A DNA stretch of 64,000 nucleotides from VRUE01 sp963697805. GTDB taxonomy: Bacteria; Actinomycetota; Thermoleophilia; Solirubrobacterales; 70-9. Every line of letters begins with the position of its first letter. The stretch's first letter is position 1. A program made the position numbers and the translations under genes. The notes beneath the pieces are model-generated. The model searched no databases. It was not told the origin of the DNA and saw only the letters and a list, made by a program, of their open reading frames with translations. The DNA lies in contig CAVOPB010000001.1 in the NCBI GenBank assembly GCA_963697805.1, forward strand, positions 558,001-622,000, given 5' to 3'. Below are positions 8,055 through 16,416 of the stretch, piece after piece.

Positions 8055-8870
8055 ATGAAGCCCCACTCACAGGTCGAGCGGGCGCTCGAACTCGCGGATG
8101 CAGGGATGAACAACTGCGAGATCGGTCGCGAGATCGGGGTCAACCGAAGAACCGTCAGCGATTGGGTCCGAGGGTGCTCGAGAATCCGCAAACGCCCCGA
8201 TGAGTACAAGGGCGGAAGGCGACCAGTGGGTGCAACCTGCCCTCGTTGCTCGGGGGAAACAGAATTCGTGCCCGGCCTGACGAAGTATTCGTACGCCTAC
8301 CTCCTTGGGCTCTACCTGGGCGACGGGCTGATCTCGACCCATCCAAGGGACGTCCATCGGCTCCGGATCTTTCTGGACCGGAAATATTCGCTGATCATCC
8401 GCGAGTGCGAAGCGGCCATGAGCATCGTCATCGCCACCAGCAGGGTCGGCGTCTATTTGCGCAGGAACGAGAACGTGTCCGAGGTCAGCTCGTATTCCAA
8501 GCACTGGCCTCATCTCTTCCCCCAGCATGGCCCCGGTCTGAAGCACAACCGCCGGATCTCCCTCGAGCCCTGGCAGCAGCTGATCGTCGACCAGTATCCC
8601 GGCCGCCTGCTCCGGGGGTTGATCCACTCCGACGGTTGCCGCGTGACCAACCGGATCAGCCATCCGAAGAGGACATACGCGTATCCACGCTACTTCTTCT
8701 CGAACAAATCGCTGGACATCCAGCGGATCTTCTGCGATGCCTGCGATCAGCTCGATATCGCCTGGCGCCAGGACGGACCGTGGAACATCTCCGTCGCGCG
8801 CCGTGAGGCTGTGGGCTCATGGATCGCCACGTTGGGCCGAAGCGCTGACCGAACTAGACTCGCCCGCGGG
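8055..8870 (+). CDS. LAGLIDADG-type homing-endonuclease-like protein with N-terminal HTH; no stop of its own
   Basis: From ATG 8055, residues 1-40 are a resolvase-like helix-turn-helix (C-E-I-G-R-E-I-G-V-N-R-R-T-V-S-D-W). A C-P-R-C knuckle follows at 62-65. Two LAGLIDADG-like motifs follow: YLLGLYLGDG near 82-91 and RLLRGLIHSDG near 184-194, each with the acidic residue expected at the active site. These are signs of a monomeric LAGLIDADG endonuclease or a WhiA-like derivative. The frame has no stop and continues as the metallo-beta-lactamase that starts at 8871. It begins 8 bp behind tRNA-Leu(CAA), so it is probably co-transcribed with it. Whether it acts on the tRNA locus is inference. Confidence 0.7.
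8832..8860 (+). promoter_or_regulatory. Possible promoter of the metallo-beta-lactamase gene inside the endonuclease tail
   Basis: TTGGGC at 8832 and TAGACT at 8855 are spaced by 17 bp, and the lactamase ATG at 8871 follows 10 bases after the -10. This would give a very short leader or a leaderless message. Strength is a guess from consensus only. Confidence 0.35.
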
Positions 8871-9710
8871 ATGAGGATCCACCACATCAACTGCGGGACG
8901 TCGTGCCCCCGCGGGGCACGCCTGCTGAACGGCGAGGGCGGATTCTTCGAGCCCGCGCGTATGGTCTGCCACTGCCTCCTGATCGAGGCGAACGATGGCC
9001 TTGTCCTCGTCGACACCGGCTACGGGATTGAGGACGCCCGCAACCCCCGCCAGCTCGGGCCGGCCGCGAAGCTGACCGGGGCCCGGCCGCGACTCGACGA
9101 AGCGGCCCTGACCCGGGTCGAGGAGCTCGGCTTCGCCGCCGCCGACGTTCGTCACATCGTCGTCACCCACCTCGATCCCGACCACTCCGGCGGCCTCCCG
9201 GACTTCCCCGACGCCGAGGTCCACGTCTTCGAGCCGGAGCTGGCGGCGGCGCTCAATCCGAGTTTCCGCGAACGCGCCCGCTACCTCGAGCCGCACTGGA
9301 GCCACGATCCGAACTGGGTCGAGCACACCGTTGACGGCGACGAGTGGAAGGGGTTCGAGAGTGTGCGGGTCCTGCCCCACCTCGATGCCGAGGTCCTGCT
9401 CGTCCCGCTACAGGGGCACACCAGCGGCCAGACCGGGGTCGCGATCGACGAAGGAGACGGCTGGCTTCTGCACTGCGCCGACGCCTACTTCCACCACGAC
9501 CAGATCGCGACGAATCCCTCGTGCCCGCCGATGCTGAGCCTGTTCCAGACGATCACCGCGGTCGACAACGGGCGCCGCAGGTCCAATGGCGAACGGCTGC
9601 GGGAGCTCGCCACATCCGAGGGAGAAAACGTGCGCCTGATCTGCTCGCACGACCCGCACGAGCTCGACCGCGAACAGGCGCGCAGCGAAGCCGCCGCGAC
9701 GGCCAGGTGA
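8871..9710 (+). CDS. Metallo-beta-lactamase-fold hydrolase (lactonase-like)
   Basis: 279 residues from ATG 8871. The start fits the subfamily, whose members open with a similar strand (MRIHHINCGTSCPRGARLLN) and then V-C-H-C-L-L-I-E. The metal-site motif is T-H-L-D-P-D-H-S-G-G, with later histidines in L-Q-G-H-T-S-G-Q and the metal-bridging Asp in L-H-C-A-D-A-Y. This layout is seen in AHL-lactonase-like and other MBL hydrolases. The stop overlaps the GTG start of acetoacetyl-CoA synthetase (GTGA), so the two are translationally coupled; the natural substrate could be a lactone or thioester connected with that reaction. The upstream endonuclease frame reads into this gene without a stop. Confidence 0.8.
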   Translation: MRIHHINCGTSCPRGARLLNGEGGFFEPARMVCHCLLIEANDGLVLVDTGYGIEDARNPRQLGPAAKLTGARPRLDEAALTRVEELGFAAADVRHIVVTHLDPDHSGGLPDFPDAEVHVFEPELAAALNPSFRERARYLEPHWSHDPNWVEHTVDGDEWKGFESVRVLPHLDAEVLLVPLQGHTSGQTGVAIDEGDGWLLHCADAYFHHDQIATNPSCPPMLSLFQTITAVDNGRRRSNGERLRELATSEGENVRLICSHDPHELDREQARSEAAATAR

Positions 9711-11692
9711 GCACAACCGAGCCGGAGAAGCTCTGGGACCCCCCCGTGGCCCTGCGCGAGCGGGCGCGGATGACCGAATTCATCGCCTGGCTCGAGGCCG
9801 AGCGCGGCCTCGAGCTCGACGGCTATGACGAGCTTTGGCGCTGGTCGGTCGAGGACCTCGACGGCCTCTGGTCGGCGATCTGGGAGTTCTTCGACGTCCA
9901 GGCCGACGGCGACCCGTCGCCGGTGCTGGGCAGCCGGGAGATGCCAGGCGCCGAGTGGTTCGCCGGCACCCGGCTCAACTACGCCGAGCATGTCTTCGCC
10001 GGCAAGGACGACGCCGAGACCGCGATCCTCCACGCTTCCGAGCTTCGCGACCTCGGCGAGCTGAGCTGGGGCGAGCTCCGCGAGCGGGTCGCCGCGACCG
10101 CCGCCGGCCTCAGGGGGCTGGGCATCGAGCCGGGCGACCGCGTCGTCGCCTATATGCCGAACATCCCAGAGGCGATCGTCGCCTTCCTCGCGGCCGCCAG
10201 CATCGGCGCCACCTGGTCGAGCTGCTCGCCCGACTTCGGCCCGGCGAGCGTCATCGACCGCTTCGCCCAGATCGAGCCCAAGGTCCTGTTCGCGGTCGAC
10301 GGCTACCGCTACGGGGGCCGCGACTTCGACCGCCGCGAGGTCCTCGCCGAGCTGCAGGCCGCGATGCCGAGCCTGGAGCGGACCGTCGTCCTGCCCTACC
10401 TCGACCACGACGCCGACCTCGGCGGGCTGGAGCGGGCGATGCGCTGGGACGAGCTGCTCGCCTCCGGCGCGGGCGCCGATCTCGATTTCGAGCGCGTCCC
10501 CTTCTCCCACCCGCTCTGGGTCCTCTACTCCTCCGGCACCACCGGCCTGCCGAAGGCGATCGTCCATGGCCACGGCGGGATCCTGCTCGAGCACCTGAAG
10601 AAGCTCCACCTCCACGTCGACGCCCACCCCGGCGACCGGCTCTTCTGGTTCACGACGACCGGCTGGATGATGTGGAACTTCCTCGTCTCCGGCCTCCTCA
10701 CCCGCGCCGCGATCGTCCTCTACGACGGCAACCCGGGCCATCCCGACATGGGCGTCCTCTGGGACCTCGCCGAGCAAGCGGGAATCACGATGTTCGGCAC
10801 CAGCGCCGCCTACATCGCCGCCTGCATGAAGGACGGGGTCGTACCCGGCGAGGGCCGCGACCTCGGGCGCCTCGGCGCGGTCGGATCGACCGGGTCCCCC
10901 CTCTCCCCCGAGGGCTTCGACTGGGTCTACGAGCAGCTCGGCGCCGACACCTGGCTGTTCTCGACCAGCGGCGGCACCGACCTCTGCACCGCCTTCGTCG
11001 GCGGCGTGCCGCTGCTGCCGGTCTACCGCGGCGAGCTCCAGGCGCGAGCGCTGGGCGCAGCGGTCGAGGCCTGGGACGAGGACGGCAACTCCGTCATCGG
11101 CGAGGTCGGCGAGCTGGTCGTCACCAAGCCGATGCCCTCGATGCCGGTCTTTTTCTGGGGCGATTCCGACGGCAGCCGCTACCGCGCCAGCTACTTCGAG
11201 CTCTACCCGGGGGTCTGGCGCCACGGCGACTGGATCGAGATCACCCCGCGGGGGACGGCGATCATCTACGGCCGCTCCGACTCGACGATCAACCGCGGTG
11301 GAATCCGGATGGGCACGAGCGAGATCTACCGCGCGGTGCTCGGGCTCGATGACGTCCTCGACGCGCTCGTCGTCGACGTCCCCCGCTCGGGAACCGACGG
11401 CTGGATGCCCCTCTTCGTCGTCCTCCGCGAGGGGGCCGAGCTCGACGACGACCTCCGGGCCGAGATCGCCCGGCGGATCCGGGAGAGCTGCTCCCCGCGC
11501 CACGTCCCCGATCAGGTTTTCGAAATCTCCGAGGTGCCGCGCACCCTCAGCAACAAGGTGCTCGAGGTGCCGGTCAAGCGGATCCTGATGGGTACCCCGG
11601 TGGAGCAGGCGGCGAGCCGCGACTCGCTCGCCAACCCGGCCGCTCTCGACTGGTTCGTCGAGCTGGCGGGACAAATCGACGCGCCCACCTAG
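9707..11692 (+). CDS. Acetoacetyl-CoA synthetase (acetoacetate-CoA ligase)
   Basis: 661 residues, the usual size of AacS (EC 6.2.1.16). It activates acetoacetate to acetoacetyl-CoA with ATP. AMP-binding motif Y-S-S-G-T-T-G-L-P-K at about residue 270; TSGGTDLC motif in the middle; the H-G-D-W and G-R-S-D-S-T-I-N-R-G-G-I-R hinge motifs; and the C-terminal catalytic-lysine region P-R-T-L-S-N-K. The N-terminal ACAS-like extension is present. Start GTG 9707 overlaps the lactamase stop by four bases. Function in ketone-body, leucine or polyester metabolism fits the HMG-CoA lyase gene nearby. Confidence 0.92.
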   Translation: MSTTEPEKLWDPPVALRERARMTEFIAWLEAERGLELDGYDELWRWSVEDLDGLWSAIWEFFDVQADGDPSPVLGSREMPGAEWFAGTRLNYAEHVFAGKDDAETAILHASELRDLGELSWGELRERVAATAAGLRGLGIEPGDRVVAYMPNIPEAIVAFLAAASIGATWSSCSPDFGPASVIDRFAQIEPKVLFAVDGYRYGGRDFDRREVLAELQAAMPSLERTVVLPYLDHDADLGGLERAMRWDELLASGAGADLDFERVPFSHPLWVLYSSGTTGLPKAIVHGHGGILLEHLKKLHLHVDAHPGDRLFWFTTTGWMMWNFLVSGLLTRAAIVLYDGNPGHPDMGVLWDLAEQAGITMFGTSAAYIAACMKDGVVPGEGRDLGRLGAVGSTGSPLSPEGFDWVYEQLGADTWLFSTSGGTDLCTAFVGGVPLLPVYRGELQARALGAAVEAWDEDGNSVIGEVGELVVTKPMPSMPVFFWGDSDGSRYRASYFELYPGVWRHGDWIEITPRGTAIIYGRSDSTINRGGIRMGTSEIYRAVLGLDDVLDALVVDVPRSGTDGWMPLFVVLREGAELDDDLRAEIARRIRESCSPRHVPDQVFEISEVPRTLSNKVLEVPVKRILMGTPVEQAASRDSLANPAALDWFVELAGQIDAPT

Positions 11693-11696
11693 CCCT

Positions 11697-12434
11697 TCAG
11701 GGGGTGCGGCGGCGCAGAGTGGCGGCGCCGAGCGCCAGCAGCAGCCACGTTGCGGCGGCGATCACCACCACGTCCAGGACGCCGCGCGACCCGAGCGACC
11801 CCATCGTGGTGACCCGCTCAAGCGCATCGAAGGCGTAGGTGAGCGGCATCAGGGCCGATGCGACCTGGAGGATGCCGACCATCGTGTCGCGGGCCACGAA
11901 CAGTCCGCAGAGCAGCAGCTGCGGGAAAACGATCGCCGGCATGAACTGCACCGCCTGGAACTCGGTCCGCGCAAAGGCGCTGACGAACAGCCCCAGCGAC
12001 ATCCCAAGCAGCGCGTTGCCGACCGCGAGCACCACCACCAGGGCGGCCGAACCGGCGACGTCGAGGCCGAGCAGGCCGAAGGCCACGGTGCTGGTCACCA
12101 ACGCCTGCACGACCGCGATCAGCGCAAATGCGATCGCGTACCCGAACAGCAGATCGAGCTTGGCCAGCGGAAGCGACATCAGGCGCTCCAGCGTCCCGGT
12201 GGTCCGCTCGCGCAGCATCGTGATCGAGGTGACCACGAACATCGTGGTGAACGGGAACAGCCCGACCAGCGGGCCGCCGACGTGCTGGAAGGCCTCGGGA
12301 TCCTGGTGGAACGCTCCCTTCAACAGGGTGAGCAGGAATGGCGGCACACCCAGCAGGAGCGCAATCGTGCGCGGATCGCGCCGCAGCTGCGTCAGCACCC
12401 GCAGTGCCGTCGCCCAGGTGACGCGGGCGCTCAC
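11697..12434 (-). CDS. ABC-2 type transporter permease
   Basis: 245 residues with six hydrophobic segments and the ABC-2 membrane-domain layout: an N-terminal helix, a loop with M-L-R-E-R-T-T-G-T-L-E-R-L (the conserved amphipathic motif), then four closely packed helices and a final one before R-R-R-T-P. GTG 12434 overlaps the ATPase stop (GTGA), so the two subunits are coupled. Probably exports a drug, lipid or polysaccharide; the substrate cannot be told. Confidence 0.88.
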   Translation of the reverse strand: MSARVTWATALRVLTQLRRDPRTIALLLGVPPFLLTLLKGAFHQDPEAFQHVGGPLVGLFPFTTMFVVTSITMLRERTTGTLERLMSLPLAKLDLLFGYAIAFALIAVVQALVTSTVAFGLLGLDVAGSAALVVVLAVGNALLGMSLGLFVSAFARTEFQAVQFMPAIVFPQLLLCGLFVARDTMVGILQVASALMPLTYAFDALERVTTMGSLGSRGVLDVVVIAAATWLLLALGAATLRRRTP

Positions 12435-13153
12435 GCCGGCCCGCGCTCCTCGATCAGCGCCAGGAAGGCCTCGTCGAGTCGGCTGCGCCCCGTCCGCTCC
12501 CGCAGCCGCTGGGGCGATTCGGCGGCGAGGAACTCGCCCTCCCGCATCAGCAGCAGCTGATCGCAATGCTCGGCCTCCTCCATCACGTGACTGGAGACGA
12601 GCAGGGTCACGCCCCGCGCGGCGAGCGCGCGGAAGGTCGACCAGAGATCGCGGCGAAGAATCGGGTCGAGCCCGACCGTCGGCTCGTCGAGGATCAGCAC
12701 GTCGGGCTCGCCGAGCAGCGCGGTCGCCAGCGAGACCCTGGCGCTCTCCCCACCCGAGAGGCTGGAGACGACCTGATCGGTCTGGCCACCGAGCGCGACC
12801 GTCTCGATCACCTCGCCGATCCGCTGCTGAGGAGCACCGATCACCCGCGCGAAATAGCGGAGGTTCTCCCGCACGCTGAGGTCCCCGTACACCGACGGCG
12901 CCTGGGTCACGTAGCCGACCCGCGCCCGCAGCCCGACCGAACCGGCAGGGGCCCCGAGCACCTCGATCCGCCCCAACTCGACGATCTGCACACCGACGAT
13001 CGCCCGCATCAGAGTCGTCTTGCCGCAGCCGCTCGGCCCGAGCAGTCCGGTCACCTGGCCCGGCGCAACCGAGAAGGTCAGCCCGTGGAGGACCGGCCTG
13101 CCACCGCGGCTGACGCGAAGGCCGTCAACGTCGATCGCGGGCGCGGGCTCCAC
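12431..13153 (-). CDS. ABC transporter ATP-binding protein
   Basis: 240 residues. Walker A G-P-S-G-C-G-K-T-T (about 36-44), Q-loop around V-T-Q-A-P-S, signature L-S-G-G-E-S-A-R-V, Walker B L-I-L-D-E-P-T-V-G-L-D-P, H-switch in S-S-H-V-M-E. The sequence is of the DrrA/CcmA-like exporter class. Forms an export complex with the overlapping permease. GTG start 13153 is the first available start and leaves a short gap to the carboxyltransferase gene. Confidence 0.92.
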   Translation of the reverse strand: MEPAPAIDVDGLRVSRGGRPVLHGLTFSVAPGQVTGLLGPSGCGKTTLMRAIVGVQIVELGRIEVLGAPAGSVGLRARVGYVTQAPSVYGDLSVRENLRYFARVIGAPQQRIGEVIETVALGGQTDQVVSSLSGGESARVSLATALLGEPDVLILDEPTVGLDPILRRDLWSTFRALAARGVTLLVSSHVMEEAEHCDQLLLMREGEFLAAESPQRLRERTGRSRLDEAFLALIEERGPA

Positions 13154-13172
13154 GGACCCTCAGACCATGCAA

Positions 13173-14693
13173 TCAGGCCGGCGTCACCGGGTTGCGCCGC
13201 TCGGCGAAGGAGCGGTTCTTGGTCGCCGCGGCCTCGAAGCGGCGGATCAGCTCGGCCCGGAGGTCGGCCGGCTCGACGACCGCGTCGACGACCAGCTCCG
13301 ACGCGAGATGGAGGATGTCGATGTCGGCCGCGTACTCCTCGCGTTTGGAGGCGACGAAGGCCTCCCGCTCGGACTCGTCGGAGATCGCCTGGATCTGGTT
13401 GTAGAAGACGGCGTTGATCGCCGCCTCCGGGCCCATCACCGCGATCGAGGCGCTCGGCAGGGCGATGCAGCAATCGGGCTCGAATGCCGGCCCGGCCATC
13501 GCGTAGAGGCCGGCGCCGTAGGCCTTGCGGACGATCACCGAGAGCTTCGGCACCGTCGCTTCGGAGACGGCGCTGATCATCTTCGCCCCGTGGCGGATGA
13601 TCCCCTGGCGCTCGACCGCGGTCCCGATCATGAAGCCGGGCACGTCAGCGAGGAACAGCAGCGGCACGTTGAAGGCGTTGCAGGTCTGGATGAAGCGCGC
13701 CGCCTTGTCGGCCGAGTCGACGAACAGCACCCCGCCTTTCTGGCGCGGCTGGTTGGCGACGACCCCGACGACCCTTCCGTCGAGCCGCCCGTAGCCGACG
13801 ATCAACTCCTTCGCCCAGCGCCTATGAACTTCGAGGAAGGAGTCGTCGTCGAGGAGGGCGTCGAGGACCGCGGTCATGTCGAAAGCCTGGTTCTCGTCGG
13901 CGGGCAGGATCTCGGCGATCGGCGTATCGGAGGCCGGCGCGGCCGCGGCGATCGCCGGCGGGGCCTGGCGCCAGTTCGCCGGCATGAACGAGAGGTAGCG
14001 CTTGGCGAGGTCGATCGCCTCCTCGTCGGAGGCGACGAGGAAATGGCCGCAGCCGGAGACCGACGTGTGCATCCTCGCCCCGCCCATCTCCTCCAGCGTC
14101 ACCTTCTCGCCGATCACCATCTCCGCCATCCGCGGCGACCCCAGGTACATCGAGGCGTTGCCGTCGCGCATGATCACGACGTCGCAGAAGGCCGGGATGT
14201 AGGCGCCGCCGGCGGCGCTCGGCCCGAACAGCAGGCAGACCTGGGGAACCTGGCCGGAGAGGCGGACCTCGTTGTGAAAGATGCGGCCGGCGCCGCGCCG
14301 GCCCGGGAACATCTGGACCTGGTCGGTGATCCGCGCCCCGGCCGAGTCGACGAGGTAGACCATCGGCACCTGCAGGCTCAGCGCCCGCTCCTGGATGCGG
14401 AGGATCTTCTCGACCGTCTTCGGGCCCCACGACCCGGCCTTGACCGTCGGGTCATTCGCCATCAGCGCCACCCGGCGCCCGTCGATCGTCGCCGTGCCGG
14501 TGACGACGCCGTCGGCGCCGAGGTCCTCCTGGTCCCAATTCGCGAGCAAAGCCTCCTCGGCGAACGAGCCCGGGTCGACCAGCCGCTCGACCCGCTCACG
14601 GACCGGGAGCTTGCCCTGCTCCTCGGTCTTCTCGTGGTGGCGCTGCGGACCGCCGGAGAGGGCGGCCTCGAGGGCGGGTCGGATATCGGTCAC
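13173..14693 (-). CDS. Acyl-CoA carboxylase carboxyltransferase (beta) subunit
   Basis: 506 residues, usual for PccB/MccB/AccD-type subunits, which transfer the carboxyl group from biotin to an acyl-CoA. Both crotonase-like halves are intact: the N-half has GARITDQ and F-G-P-S-A-A-G-G-A-Y-I-P; the C-half has V-D-S-A-D-K-A-A-R-F-I, D-V-P-G-F-M-I-G-T-A and R-K-A-Y-G-A-G-L. Substrate specificity is not readable. Position beside HMG-CoA lyase suggests methylcrotonyl-CoA (leucine breakdown), but propionyl- or other acyl-CoA is possible. No biotin carboxylase or biotin carrier gene lies in the window. Start GTG 14693. Confidence 0.9.
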   Translation of the reverse strand: MTDIRPALEAALSGGPQRHHEKTEEQGKLPVRERVERLVDPGSFAEEALLANWDQEDLGADGVVTGTATIDGRRVALMANDPTVKAGSWGPKTVEKILRIQERALSLQVPMVYLVDSAGARITDQVQMFPGRRGAGRIFHNEVRLSGQVPQVCLLFGPSAAGGAYIPAFCDVVIMRDGNASMYLGSPRMAEMVIGEKVTLEEMGGARMHTSVSGCGHFLVASDEEAIDLAKRYLSFMPANWRQAPPAIAAAAPASDTPIAEILPADENQAFDMTAVLDALLDDDSFLEVHRRWAKELIVGYGRLDGRVVGVVANQPRQKGGVLFVDSADKAARFIQTCNAFNVPLLFLADVPGFMIGTAVERQGIIRHGAKMISAVSEATVPKLSVIVRKAYGAGLYAMAGPAFEPDCCIALPSASIAVMGPEAAINAVFYNQIQAISDESEREAFVASKREEYAADIDILHLASELVVDAVVEPADLRAELIRRFEAAATKNRSFAERRNPVTPA

Positions 14694-14703
14694 GGCTCGC
14701 GAC

Positions 14704-15087
14704 CTAGCTGCCGGCGGCGGCGAGACGGCGGCCCATCTCCTCGCCCAGCGCCATCAAGCCGCTAGCCGGGCGGACCATCACCATCATTTCCTTGATCAGC
14801 CCGTCCTCGCCGAAGCGCAGCACGTCGACCCCCTGCAGGTCTTTGTCGCCCACCCGCGCCTCGAAGACGAGGACCGCGGTCTCACCGGTCTCGACCTGGT
14901 CGACGTAGCGGAAGTCCTCGAAGACCTCGACGACATTGCTGAGGACCATCCCGAGCGCCTCGATCCCTTCGTAGGGCTTGAAGACGGCGGGGCTGCGGAA
15001 TACGACGTCAGGCGAGAAGAGCTCAGCCCCGGCGGAGAAGTCCTTCGACTCGGCGGCACGGCGGAAGGCATCGCTCTTCATCGGCAC
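14704..15087 (-). CDS. NTF2/SnoaL-like fold protein
   Basis: 127 residues with the pattern of the SnoaL-like/NTF2 superfamily: an N-terminal helix (F-R-R-A-A-E-S-K-D), L-F-S-P-D-V-V-F-R-S-P, and four long beta strands ending in V-M-V-R-P. Such proteins are small cone-shaped enzymes or binding proteins. GTG 15087 or ATG 15081 may start it. It is packed between the carboxyltransferase and HMG-CoA lyase genes with gaps of 6-10 bp, so it probably belongs to the same operon. Function unknown. Confidence 0.75.
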   Translation of the reverse strand: MPMKSDAFRRAAESKDFSAGAELFSPDVVFRSPAVFKPYEGIEALGMVLSNVVEVFEDFRYVDQVETGETAVLVFEARVGDKDLQGVDVLRFGEDGLIKEMMVMVRPASGLMALGEEMGRRLAAAGS

Positions 15088-15093
15088 ATGACC

Positions 15094-16017
15094 CTACTCG
15101 GTCCCGGCCCACTCGACCGGCCCGGCGCGCAGAACGTGACTTCCGAGTGGGCGCCCGAGCGTCTCCTGGGCCGCACGCGAGGCCTCGATCAGGCACGGCA
15201 GGTCGATTCCGGTCTCGATCCCCATCTCGTCCAGCATCGATACCAGGTCCTCGGTCGCGATGTTCCCGGTCGACCCCGGCGGCACCGGGCAGCCGCCGAG
15301 CTCGCCGAAGCTCGACTCGAATGACCCGACTCCCTCCTCGAGCGCCGCGAGGGCGTTGGCGAGGCCCTGCCCGCGGGTGTTGTGGAAGTGGGCGGTCAGC
15401 TCGACGCCTGCCAGGCGCTCGCGGGAGGCGGCGAAGAACTCGTGCGCCTGGCGCGGGTTCGCCATCCCGGTCGTGTCTCCGAAACCGATCTCCTCGCAGC
15501 CGGCGGCGGCGAGGCGCTCGGCGATCAAAAAGACCCTCTCCGGCGGCACATCGCCCTCATACGGGCAGCCGAAAGAGACCGAGATCACCCCCTCGCACCG
15601 AAGCCCCGCCTCGGTGGCGGTCGCGAGGGTCCGCTCCAGACCCGCCAACGACTCCTCGATCGTGCGGTTGACGTTGCGCTGGTTGTGGGTCTCCGAGGCG
15701 GAGACGAAGACGTTGATCTCGTCGAAGCGATCGCGCATCGCGAGCGCCCGCTCGAGGCCGCGCTCGTTCGGGATCAGGACCGAGAACGAGACACCCTCGC
15801 GGCGCCGGACCGCGGCCAGGACCTCCTCGGCGTCGGCGAGCTGCGGGATCACCTCCGGCCGCACGAACGAGGTCACCTCGATTCGCCCCAGGCCCGACTC
15901 GGAGAGGAGGTCGATCAGCCTCACCTTGTCGGCGGTCGGGATCTCCTCGGGCTCGTTCTGGAACCCGTCGCGCGGGCCCACCTCGCGGATCCGCACGCTG
16001 CTCGGAAGCTCGGCCAT
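15094..16017 (-). CDS. mvaB: Hydroxymethylglutaryl-CoA lyase
   Basis: 307 residues, the typical length. Cleaves HMG-CoA to acetyl-CoA and acetoacetate, the last step of leucine breakdown. Motifs: V-G-P-R-D-G-F-Q-N-E at the start (metal and substrate Arg/Asp), S-V-S-F-G-C-P-Y-E-G-D in the middle, L-T-A-H-F-H-N-T-R-G metal histidines, and the signature loop with catalytic Cys in G-E-L-G-G-C-P-V-P-P-G-S-T-G-N. The acetoacetate product would feed the acetoacetyl-CoA synthetase at 9707-11692. Confidence 0.9.
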   Translation of the reverse strand: MAELPSSVRIREVGPRDGFQNEPEEIPTADKVRLIDLLSESGLGRIEVTSFVRPEVIPQLADAEEVLAAVRRREGVSFSVLIPNERGLERALAMRDRFDEINVFVSASETHNQRNVNRTIEESLAGLERTLATATEAGLRCEGVISVSFGCPYEGDVPPERVFLIAERLAAAGCEEIGFGDTTGMANPRQAHEFFAASRERLAGVELTAHFHNTRGQGLANALAALEEGVGSFESSFGELGGCPVPPGSTGNIATEDLVSMLDEMGIETGIDLPCLIEASRAAQETLGRPLGSHVLRAGPVEWAGTE

Positions 16018-16043
16018 GGACGAAGGGTAGGCGGCGGCCGGCC

Positions 16044-16412
16044 TCAGCCGAGCTGGCCGACGGCGATCACGCGCCGCTCATGGGTGCCGACGCCGATCGT
16101 CCGGTCGCCCTCGGTCACCTCGACGTCGAAGCGGAGCTTGCGGTCTTCGATCACCTCGCGCAGGACGGTGCGCACCCTGCAGGTCGATCCCTCCGCCGCC
16201 GTCGCGACGTGCTTGATGCAGACTTCGAAGCCGACCGTCGCGCTGCCGGTGGGCAGGTAGGCGAGCGCCAGCGAGGCGGAGCTGCCCTCCATCATCGCGA
16301 TCATCCCGGGGGTCGAGAGGACGCTGGACCCGATCGTGCCGCCGACATCGGTCAGCAGCCGGTCGGCGACGACAAACTCATCTGACCGCTCCACCCCTGC
16401 CTCGAGCGCCAT
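16044..16412 (-). CDS. Hotdog-fold thioesterase family protein (FlK-like)
   Basis: 122 residues with the single hotdog domain of the FlK-like thioesterases: a central helix with L-S-T-P-G-M-I-A-M-M-E-G-S-S, then T-V-G-F-E-V-C-I-K-H-V-A-T-A-A-E-G and G-V-G-T-H-E-R-R. The T/E/H arrangement agrees with fluoroacetyl-CoA thioesterase relatives. It probably hydrolyses a short acyl-CoA and is placed in the acyl-CoA operon, 5 bp after the SDR gene. Substrate unknown. Confidence 0.8.
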   Translation of the reverse strand: MALEAGVERSDEFVVADRLLTDVGGTIGSSVLSTPGMIAMMEGSSASLALAYLPTGSATVGFEVCIKHVATAAEGSTCRVRTVLREVIEDRKLRFDVEVTEGDRTIGVGTHERRVIAVGQLG

Positions 16413-16416
16413 CTCG

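Noticed and set aside
9485..11674. 729-codon open frame antisense to acetoacetyl-CoA synthetase
   Set aside because: Its product is a low-complexity Asp/Val/Gly/Arg-rich sequence expected from reading a high-GC gene backwards; the plus-strand gene has all family motifs.
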